DNA from: JAZDFP01 sp043801445
Lineage (GTDB): Bacteria > Planctomycetota > MHYJ01 > JACQXL01
DNA: 47,059 nucleotides
Direction of reading: 5' to 3'
Assembly: GCA_043801445.1 (NCBI GenBank)
Contig: JAZDMB010000013.1
Location: 1 to 47,059, forward strand
The position numbers and the translations under genes were made by a program. The notes beneath the pieces were generated by a model, which was given only the letters and a program-made list of their open reading frames with translations, was not told the origin of the DNA and searched no databases. Positions 6,703 to 13,861 of this stretch are shown in pieces; position 1 is the stretch's first letter, and every line of letters begins with the position of its first letter.

Positions 6703-6776
6703 AGTATGTAGTATATAGTATGAAGTAGGTAGTATATAGAAGATAGGGTAAAATAATAGGAGACGTAAGATTTGCT
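6703..6776 (+). repeat. Imperfect 74-bp direct repeat, copy 2
   Basis: Same opening words as copy 1 and same closing ACGTAAGATTTGCT. The internal GTAGTATATAG segment shows slippage. Confidence 0.6.
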
Positions 6777-6866
6777 TTCTTCTAATAAAAATATTATCCT
6801 CAACCTAACCCTTACGTAAAGGTTGGGTGCGTAAGTTCTGCACCGATTAACAAAAGGATTAAAACG

Positions 6867-9056
6867 ATGAGAAGTAAAATTTTCGGTATCGCCATAGCAC
6901 TGTTGGCAATCGCGCTATTTATCGGTTCTGCGCGGGTTGCTACAGCTGTTGACGATTGGGAAACGGCTTTACCGGCCGATGCCGGGATGGACGCTACTAA
7001 ACTGGGAACAGCAATGAAGTTCGCCTCCGAGCGTGATTCATACGGCGCGGTCATCGTACACGGCGGTAAAATAGTCGCCGAACAATATTGGAACGACTGG
7101 GATATGAATTCGACCGGCGATATGTGCTCGGCCCAGAAGAGCATTTCGAGCGCGCTGATAGGATTCGCCATCGAGGCAGGGTTCATCAAAGGACTCGACC
7201 AGAGCGCATCAGATTTCCTGACCGAATGGAAAGGCACGCCGAAAGATAAAATCACTATCCGGCACCTGCTGTCTATGACCTCAGGGCTTCTTTCTTCGAA
7301 GCGGTCCGACCTGTTCTACGCATTCCGCTCGCCCGACCAGGAAAAATATGCGCTTGAGCTTGAACTCGAGCACGAGCCCGGCACGTTCTGGACATACGGC
7401 AATCCGGCATACACGCTGGTGAATACTATCCTCGAGCGCGCTACCGGCATGAGCCGAAACGACTACGCAAAAAAGGCGCTGTTCACGCCGCTCGGAATGA
7501 ACCATTCGGAATGCACGTGGGTCACGCTCAACAAGTGGTTCAAGCTGAAACACCACGCTATCAAGAGCTCATGCCGCGATATGGCGCGGTTCGGCCAGTT
7601 CATTTTGCAGGGCGGCAAGTGGAAAGGCAAACAACTCCTGAGCAAGGATTTCATCGCGCAGGCCACGAAGCCGTCACAGGATTTGAATCCAGCATACGGT
7701 TTCCTCTGGTGGCTGAACGGGAGCGACCACTACCGGCTGCCCTACCGTGAGAACGACGCCAAGGGGATGCTTTTCTCCGGCTGTCCGCCGGACACATTCG
7801 CCGCGCTGGGCGCGAAGGACAGCAAGATTTACGTGGTGCCGAGCCTGGACCTTGTGGTGTCACGGCTTGGCGGTGCGGCAACGAATGACGGAAGCGTCGC
7901 GCCGAGCGAATTCGACGCGCCGTTTCTTAAGATGATATGCGATGCGGTTGCACAAAAACCAAAGGAAAGCCCTCCAGCGGAAGAACCCAAACCTCAAGCC
8001 GGAACAACACCGGCAATTGCGGATAAACCCAGCTCCTACACGCAGGAACTGAACGAGCCATTGATTATACCGGTTCTCGTATTAAAGTATTTCCCGGTTA
8101 AACCTGCCCGACTGGACAGCCGGTCAGGCGGGGATGATAAGATTGATATTAATGTTACCGGAGATTGGGGCGCAACGCTGAAAGAGACGCGCGCAAAAAC
8201 AGAACGCCAGACATCTGAAGTTATTTCTGCACTCGAAGAGGGTTCTAAATATCACGGTTATAAAGATAAGAATGCAAAACCGAGCCTGAAATATAACATA
8301 GTGGAGACACTCGAATTCTTGGAACCGCTTCCCACTTTCAAAAAACCAGGGCACAACGTGCCGATGACCGATTATTATAAAATCATATCCTCTGTCAAAA
8401 TGAAGGACTGGGTGGAAAAAATGGGGGTTAAAGAGGTCTGGATATGGGGTTACCACGGCGGTATAATAGGTTTATGGGAATCAAATATGGCCGGTCCTTA
8501 TGGAGATATAAGCAACAGCGACCGTGACCCGCTTGACCTGCCGGTTCTCAAGAAAACATACACGGTTTATCATTACAATTATCAAAGAGGAACTTCAGAA
8601 GCAGTCGAAGACCATATGCACCAAATGGAAGCAGTTATGAATTATGTTGACGGCAGGGATAATACGCCGCCGGATAAATGGGATACGCTTCTTTTCTGGG
8701 GTAAATTTGTGGGCAGCGATAAATCACATAAAATCATAAATCCCGGCTGCGGCTGGTCGCATTATCCGCCTAATGCGGAAAAGGATTACAATTGGGCTAA
8801 TAAAAGATACGTCATGTCGGACATAGAAGATTGGAAACCGGATGGCAGCGGTGAGAAACAAAGTATGAATTGTGAAAAGTGGCAAGGGAATAGCCTCAAA
8901 TGGTTTATCTACTGGATGCAGAATATACCGGGTAAGAATAACGGACTGGTGTATAATAATAACCCTTTGAATAACTGGTGGATATTTATCGGTGATTTTG
9001 ATAACGCTATGAAAAACAAATTGAAGCTGGCAGCTGAACCCGTATCCGCCAAATAG
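6867..9056 (+). CDS. Secreted beta-lactamase-like serine hydrolase with an unknown C-terminal domain
   Basis: 729 residues. AAGGA about 9 bases upstream supports the ATG. Residues 1-27 form a signal peptide (IALLAIALFIGSARVATA). Residues about 35-360 are a class C beta-lactamase / penicillin-binding-like domain: catalytic motif S88-A-Q-K91, and Y177-G-N179 as the second motif; the third basic/Gly motif is not clear. Such domains hydrolyse esters, D-peptides or lactams; the substrate here is unknown. A Pro/Glu-rich linker (about 370-395) leads to a C-terminal domain (about 430-729) rich in Trp, Tyr, Asp and His (IWGYHGG, HMHQME, GCGWSHYPP), family not recognised, perhaps metal- or glycan-binding. 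Base composition changes sharply: the hydrolase part is GC-rich and the C-terminal part is not, suggesting a recent fusion or transfer. Confidence 0.8.
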   Translation: MRSKIFGIAIALLAIALFIGSARVATAVDDWETALPADAGMDATKLGTAMKFASERDSYGAVIVHGGKIVAEQYWNDWDMNSTGDMCSAQKSISSALIGFAIEAGFIKGLDQSASDFLTEWKGTPKDKITIRHLLSMTSGLLSSKRSDLFYAFRSPDQEKYALELELEHEPGTFWTYGNPAYTLVNTILERATGMSRNDYAKKALFTPLGMNHSECTWVTLNKWFKLKHHAIKSSCRDMARFGQFILQGGKWKGKQLLSKDFIAQATKPSQDLNPAYGFLWWLNGSDHYRLPYRENDAKGMLFSGCPPDTFAALGAKDSKIYVVPSLDLVVSRLGGAATNDGSVAPSEFDAPFLKMICDAVAQKPKESPPAEEPKPQAGTTPAIADKPSSYTQELNEPLIIPVLVLKYFPVKPARLDSRSGGDDKIDINVTGDWGATLKETRAKTERQTSEVISALEEGSKYHGYKDKNAKPSLKYNIVETLEFLEPLPTFKKPGHNVPMTDYYKIISSVKMKDWVEKMGVKEVWIWGYHGGIIGLWESNMAGPYGDISNSDRDPLDLPVLKKTYTVYHYNYQRGTSEAVEDHMHQMEAVMNYVDGRDNTPPDKWDTLLFWGKFVGSDKSHKIINPGCGWSHYPPNAEKDYNWANKRYVMSDIEDWKPDGSGEKQSMNCEKWQGNSLKWFIYWMQNIPGKNNGLVYNNNPLNNWWIFIGDFDNAMKNKLKLAAEPVSAK
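8103..8132. repeat. Palindromic insertion within the hydrolase gene
   Basis: CCTGCCCGACTGG then CCGGTCAGGCGGG form an imperfect hairpin (10 of 13 pairs). It is translated as about residues 413-422 (PARLDSRSGG) in a linker. The sequence resembles the cctgcccgccagg words at about 9243 and other intergenic palindromes, so it appears to be a REP-like element that landed in frame. Confidence 0.5.
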
Positions 9057-9173
9057 GACACAGATTAACGCTGATAATATAAAAGATTTGGGGGAAGAAA
9101 CCCCTTGACAAAAACAAGATTTTTCTCTATGGTAACCGTAAGAAACAGAAAAATAGAAGCCGTCAAGTTTGAT

Positions 9174-9187
9174 ATGACGGATTCCGA
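9174..9187 (+). repeat. Dispersed ATGACGGATTCCGA motif, copy 1
   Basis: Preceded by AAGTTTGAT. Reads as a tiny frame MTDSELIKK ending at 9203. Lies about 90 bases upstream of the HEAT/vWA gene. Other copies: 10857, 13511 and 46447. Confidence 0.6.
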
Positions 9188-9276
9188 GTTGATAAAAAAA
9201 TGATGACCCCAAAGAGATGGGTCAGAACGGTGCCGGATAATCCTGCCCGCCAGGTCATAAGAAAGAATGTTCTATT

Positions 9277-10653
9277 ATGAAAAAGTATTTGATAATCGGT
9301 GGTTCGTTCTTAGTCGCAGGATTATTCCTGACTAATTATATCTTCAGTGCCGTCCCTGATGCTAACTGGAAGAAAGAATTGCAGACATTCAATGATGCCT
9401 ACACCAAGGCAAAAACACAGACCGAAAAGGCCGTGGCTATCCGTAAAATAGCCGGGGTTGACTATCCGGACATAGTCAAAGTCCTCATCGGCACGGTCCT
9501 GCCCAGGGAACTGAAAGAAAACGAACTCCTTAATATTGATATCGTTGCTTCTTACCTGTCCGAGTTAAGCGACCCAGCAGCCATAAATGAATTAATTGCC
9601 TCTACCAAGAAAGCCAATCCGCCTGATAAAATAATCCTGATACAATCCCTGGCCAAGATATCAACCGACCCGGCTAAAACCCTCCTGCTGGAACTCCTTA
9701 AGAACAATGATAATGCCATAAAAATAGCGGCCATTGATGCCTTAACTGAATCATCGCCTCCGGAGGCATTGGATGTAATTACCAGATGTCTCGATTCCAA
9801 ATCCTGGGAAGTCAAGGTCAGCGCCATTTATTATCTGGCCAATGTCAAAGATGAGGAAACAAGGCAAAAAGTCCTCACGATACTGCGGAAAAAACTTAAT
9901 ACTGAAACCGGCCGTATCAAAAACGACCTTGCAGATGCCATCAATAAACTTCTACAGGCATCCGGACAATCATCAGACGAAAATGCCCCTAAAAAAGAGA
10001 ACACCATCTCATTCTTTGATATACCCCTGGAAGGCGATGTGATATTTGTGATTGATGTCAGTGCATCAATGGTAGGCAAAAATGAGGAAGGCGTTACCAG
10101 ATGGGATAAACTGGTGGAGCAAATAAAGAAATCCATAGAAATGATGGCTAAAGCCAAACCTCCGGTGAAATTTAATATTATTGCCTATGCTGAGAGAGTC
10201 GGTAAATTCCAAAATGGGCTCGTCCCTGTCGCTGACAACAAAGATACAGCCCTTAAATGGCTTGATACTGTCAAACCGGTTAGTATGATGGCACCCAGCA
10301 AGCTCGGGGCGTATACCAATATCTATGATGCGGTTGAAACGGCGCTGGTCTCGCCCAACGCTACGCCTGAAGGCCAGAAATTCGTCTTCACCAGCGGCGC
10401 GCCGAATGCATACACTATCTGCCTGATGACCGACGGTTCGGCAAACAGAGGCAAATATACGGTAGGCAACGATATCCTCGTGGCACTTCGTATCCTCAAC
10501 CAAACTAGAAAGATACGAATTAATACCATTGCCCTTGACCTCGGTGTGGCGAAGGCGCAGAGCGCCATTGGTATGGGCCAGATGTATGCGGTAGATACGG
10601 CGCTAATGGAACAGATTGCCAAAGACCATAACGGCACTCTAATAACTCCTTAA
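9277..10653 (+). CDS. HEAT-repeat and von Willebrand factor A domain protein
   Basis: 458 residues. An N-terminal hydrophobic segment (5-25) is a signal peptide or anchor. Residues about 40-225 are helical HEAT-like repeats (IKIAAIDALTESSPPEALDV and WEVKVSAIYYLANVKDEETR show the pattern). Residues 253-458 are a von Willebrand A domain with a complete metal-site motif D260-V-S262-A-S264 and later TDGSANRGK. The family binds divalent metal and usually mediates protein contacts; HEAT plus vWA proteins are common on the surface of Planctomycetota. No strong Shine-Dalgarno sequence at the ATG. It follows the hydrolase gene on the same strand and precedes the ChaN lipoprotein. Partner unknown. Confidence 0.85.
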   Translation: MKKYLIIGGSFLVAGLFLTNYIFSAVPDANWKKELQTFNDAYTKAKTQTEKAVAIRKIAGVDYPDIVKVLIGTVLPRELKENELLNIDIVASYLSELSDPAAINELIASTKKANPPDKIILIQSLAKISTDPAKTLLLELLKNNDNAIKIAAIDALTESSPPEALDVITRCLDSKSWEVKVSAIYYLANVKDEETRQKVLTILRKKLNTETGRIKNDLADAINKLLQASGQSSDENAPKKENTISFFDIPLEGDVIFVIDVSASMVGKNEEGVTRWDKLVEQIKKSIEMMAKAKPPVKFNIIAYAERVGKFQNGLVPVADNKDTALKWLDTVKPVSMMAPSKLGAYTNIYDAVETALVSPNATPEGQKFVFTSGAPNAYTICLMTDGSANRGKYTVGNDILVALRILNQTRKIRINTIALDLGVAKAQSAIGMGQMYAVDTALMEQIAKDHNGTLITP

Positions 10654-10898
10654 CCAATGAAATAAGGAGTAAGTGTTTAGCTTCAGTAGCTTCAGCAGTA
10701 TAAGATAATAATAAATTAAAAATTGCTCTACATGCGGATGGAAAAACCACTATAATTCCGGGTCGTGTCTCTGGAATTGAATGTTTTTAAATACCATAAA
10801 TTAATCAGCTTATAATTACATTGAAAGTTTACAATAGAATCTATTAGGTTTTTGAAATGACGGATTCCGATTTATTAATAACAGAAAGGGATAGAAAA
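10654..10898. other. Intergenic with small inverted repeat
   Basis: Contains AATTCC (10756-10761) and GGAATT (10774-10779) around GGGTCGTGTCTCT, reminiscent of the cassette-boundary palindromes at 3215-5560, and the second ATGACGGATTCCGA motif. Confidence 0.4.
10857..10870 (+). repeat. Dispersed ATGACGGATTCCGA motif, copy 2
   Basis: Preceded by AGAATCTATTAGGTTTTTGAA, similar to the flank of the copy at 13511. Here the ATG is in frame with the lipoprotein gene but 42 bases upstream of its likely start. Confidence 0.6.
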
Positions 10899-13451
10899 AT
10901 GAGTAAGAAAACATTGCTTTCCGGAATGCTGGCGCTGGGATTGGCATTATCTTTTATGGGATGCGCCGGAAAATCAACTCCGCCCTTGCCCAAAACGGAA
11001 TCGGATAAACCGGCTGTGCAGATAACCCAAAAAGCACCGGCTCTGGAAATGGCTGACATCGATAAAATGATGGCCCATGGCGTCGAATGCCTAGAATCAG
11101 GCGACTATACCGGCGCCCTGAAAATATACCGCGAGATTTTGGCGGCCACTGATAATAAAGAAATCTTAGCCGTAACTTATTACAATATGGCATGCACCTA
11201 TTCTCTAATGAAAGAAAAATCATCGGCTCTTGAATATCTGGAAAAAGCCGTCAAGGTCGGTTATAATGACATTGAATCCATCGAACAGGACAAAGACCTA
11301 GCATACCTGCGCGATATGCCCGAATATAAAACGATTCTGGGTAAAATACCGCCTATCAGCGAGATTCAGCCCACCGCCGAAGATGAAAAAGCCCAGCAGG
11401 AAGCGCTCCGGTTGATAGAACAATACCGCGGTCTGAAATGTAAAGAAGAGCCCAAATACAAAATAATGGCTCCGGATCAATTCGCCAAGGCGTTCGGCGG
11501 TAACGCAGATTCCATCCAGGGATTCTATCGCTGGTCTGACAAAACATTATATTTAAAACAGGGGCTTGACCCTGTCAAGGCTAAGGGCACCCGTATCCAC
11601 GAAACATTCCACGCCTTCCAGGACCAGCTATTCAATACGGGCGAAATACAAAAAGCAGTCAAGACAACCGATGCCTACTATACCGTAAAAGGCGTAATAG
11701 AAGGCGATGCCTCATTGACCTTTATCGAATGTATGCCGGACAGTATGGCAAGTATGATGTTGACTCCCAGGAAGCCCGGGAAAAGGATGGGCGGCCGAGA
11801 ACCGGTTTATGACAATAGCGAAAAAGGCGAGGCATCGGCAAGGAAAAGAATATTTGATTATTCCACTGCCGCAGTATTTATCAAGGCAGTCAAAGAAGCC
11901 AAAGGCTGGGACGGCATCAATGCCATCTACGCCAATATGCCGGCTTCCACAGAACAGATATTACATCCGGAAAAATATATTAACCAAAATGACCCGCCTG
12001 TTACCGTGACGCTACCTGATTTCGCCAATATTTTGGGCCCAGATTGGAAAGTATCCCCGCCTGATACCAAGGGCGAATTTGCCATTGCACTGAATCTCCT
12101 GGCTAATCCCAAATCAGGACCCCTGGCTAACGAAGCCGCAGCCGGCTGGGACGGCGACAGCAATGTATGGGCGAGCAACCGGGACCAGAAACAAAAACTT
12201 GGAATACAAAAGACAGTCTGGGATAAGCCCAAAGACGCCAAAGAGTTCTATGACGCCACTTGGATGTTTTTGAGCCTGGGAAGAAACACTCAACCGGAAA
12301 AAGGCGAAAATTATATCAGCTATAAAAGCCCTGAAAATAAGGTTGATTATGTATCAATCAAGGATTGTACAGTTGTCGTTTTATATCAGGTCCCCCAGGA
12401 ATTACTGAACAAAATCACAACGGCGCTTAACGATAATAAAACACAGTCTCAGCCACAGGCACCCAGGGAAACACCTGAGGTTAATGATAAACCGCATCCT
12501 GATACCCCCAATTCAATAATACCGCATGCTAAACTTACTTCTTCTCAGGAGGATGCACTCTCAAAGACGGTTACAACATTAGCGTCATTAAAGATACCAG
12601 AACTTTATAACAAATACGTTGACCTTAATACATTTGAGATTCTGGATTACAATATACTGCTGAAGAGACTGAAAAATATCCGGGTCATCTATGTGGCTGA
12701 GCAACACACAAACGAGGCACACCATAAGTTACAGGAGGATATCCTGGGGAGCCTGTTCCAGAAAAATCCCAAGACCGTCCTGGCAATGGAATTTTTATAC
12801 CGTTCCAAACAGCAGGTGATTGATGATTATATTTCCGGAAAGATTAGCGAAGAGGATTTTGATAAAGCGGTTAAGAATGGATTCGGTGATTGGTATAGAT
12901 ACTATGTCGGCATGATTCGCTATGCTAAGAAGAATAACCTTAAAATAGTTGCTCTGAATGTGGAACGCGAGATAAAGAGAAAAATGGCAAAATTGGGATG
13001 GAATAAACTTACTCCTGAAGAACAAAAACTTATTGCCAAAGATATTGATTCTTCAAACAAGGCGCACCGTGATTTCGTGATGAAACAATTTGAAGGAATG
13101 ATGAATAACCCGCAGACTAAAGATATGCTCAAGGGTCCGATGATAGACCAGATGTATCTGTTCCAGTGTATGTGGGACGAGACCTTTGGCGAGGCGATAG
13201 CCAATTATCTTAAATCTGCCAATGATACCGGCATGCAGGTAGTGGTCGTAGCCGGCGCAGGTCATATCAGTTATAAATTCAATATTCCGGAACGTTCATA
13301 CAAACGATTCCCGGCTCCTTACAAAACATTAATACCGGTCGGAATTGATGGAGATAGCGATATCATAAATAAATCTGATTTTTTCAGGCAAGTATTGCTA
13401 TCCGGGATTGGTGACTATGTCTATTTTTCGCCCCAGAGCGCAGGTGAATAA
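10899..13451 (+). CDS. Lipoprotein fusion: TPR, HExxH metallopeptidase-like and ChaN domains
   Basis: 850 residues from ATG 10899, chosen because AAAGGG lies upstream and a clear lipoprotein signal follows (LALGLALSFMGC, Cys22). An in-frame ATG at 10857 belongs to a dispersed repeat and would destroy the leader. Residues about 50-150 are TPR-like helices. A HETFH motif (H234, E235, H238) with Glu at about 267 in GVIEGDAS fits a gluzincin zinc peptidase site. Residues about 595-820 are a ChaN/PF04187-like domain with VAEQHTNEAHH, MEFL and VVVVAGAGHI; this family binds haem or is related to Tiki-type peptidases. The pairing suggests an outer-surface protein handling haem or proteins, but the substrate is inferred. 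The N-terminal and ChaN parts are joined by a Pro-rich linker (about 520-550). Confidence 0.8.
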   Translation: MSKKTLLSGMLALGLALSFMGCAGKSTPPLPKTESDKPAVQITQKAPALEMADIDKMMAHGVECLESGDYTGALKIYREILAATDNKEILAVTYYNMACTYSLMKEKSSALEYLEKAVKVGYNDIESIEQDKDLAYLRDMPEYKTILGKIPPISEIQPTAEDEKAQQEALRLIEQYRGLKCKEEPKYKIMAPDQFAKAFGGNADSIQGFYRWSDKTLYLKQGLDPVKAKGTRIHETFHAFQDQLFNTGEIQKAVKTTDAYYTVKGVIEGDASLTFIECMPDSMASMMLTPRKPGKRMGGREPVYDNSEKGEASARKRIFDYSTAAVFIKAVKEAKGWDGINAIYANMPASTEQILHPEKYINQNDPPVTVTLPDFANILGPDWKVSPPDTKGEFAIALNLLANPKSGPLANEAAAGWDGDSNVWASNRDQKQKLGIQKTVWDKPKDAKEFYDATWMFLSLGRNTQPEKGENYISYKSPENKVDYVSIKDCTVVVLYQVPQELLNKITTALNDNKTQSQPQAPRETPEVNDKPHPDTPNSIIPHAKLTSSQEDALSKTVTTLASLKIPELYNKYVDLNTFEILDYNILLKRLKNIRVIYVAEQHTNEAHHKLQEDILGSLFQKNPKTVLAMEFLYRSKQQVIDDYISGKISEEDFDKAVKNGFGDWYRYYVGMIRYAKKNNLKIVALNVEREIKRKMAKLGWNKLTPEEQKLIAKDIDSSNKAHRDFVMKQFEGMMNNPQTKDMLKGPMIDQMYLFQCMWDETFGEAIANYLKSANDTGMQVVVVAGAGHISYKFNIPERSYKRFPAPYKTLIPVGIDGDSDIINKSDFFRQVLLSGIGDYVYFSPQSAGE

Positions 13452-13861
13452 TTAGGACTAAAGAAAGAAATTTGTCAAGACGGATTAAAAGAGAATCTAT
13501 CGGGTTTGATATGACGGATTCCGAATAATAAATCTTATGCATAAAAAATAGTCTAACGCGGCAGTCCTGAGTTGTCTAGCAGGCTTTTGCAGTTGTTTTA
13601 TGGTGTGTTCTTGTTAACCATCATATTGTCTATCGCAAAACACCGCCATTGTACCACACTCTCTGAAGCCTCTCCGTCATATCATATTTAGTAAATTGAG
13701 TCTGTTGACAAAGTCAACAGACTCACCCTGAACGCAGTGAAGGATCTCATAATCGTGATTAGAGCGATCCTTCGCTTCGCTTAGGATGAGGGTTCGGGGG
13801 CGAAACACCCCGACCCCTCACTTAAATATAATTGCCGAATTTATAGAAAATGATATTTCCT
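13452..13861. terminator. Convergent intergenic region with strong hairpins
   Basis: Between convergent genes. TGAGTCTGTTGAC (13697-13709) pairs perfectly with 13713-13725 over a loop AAA, the best bidirectional terminator candidate, although no long T-run follows. A second stem GAAGGATC (13739-13746) / GATCCTTC (13766-13773) resembles a common dispersed palindrome. The third ATGACGGATTCCGA copy is at 13511. No gene seen. Confidence 0.5.
13511..13524 (+). repeat. Dispersed ATGACGGATTCCGA motif, copy 3
   Basis: Preceded by AGAGAATCTATCGGGTTTGAT and followed directly by stop codons. Unlike the other copies, it is not followed by a gene on the same strand. Confidence 0.55.

Larger units (their letters stand above)
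6401..6866. other. Intergenic with a pair of direct repeats
   Basis: No gene seen. Positions 6569-6642 and 6703-6776 are imperfect direct repeats, both starting AGTATGTAGTAT and ending in ACGTAAGATTYGCT. Between them are 'cgcagaggacgcagag' (an intergenic word common in this kind of genome) and a small palindrome ACCAATGCATTGGT (6651-6664). Confidence 0.5.

Noticed and set aside
10857..10898. Upstream in-frame ATG of the ChaN lipoprotein gene
   Set aside because: It lies in the dispersed ATGACGGATTCCGA repeat and would bury the lipoprotein signal; ATG 10899 has a ribosome site and a perfect lipobox.
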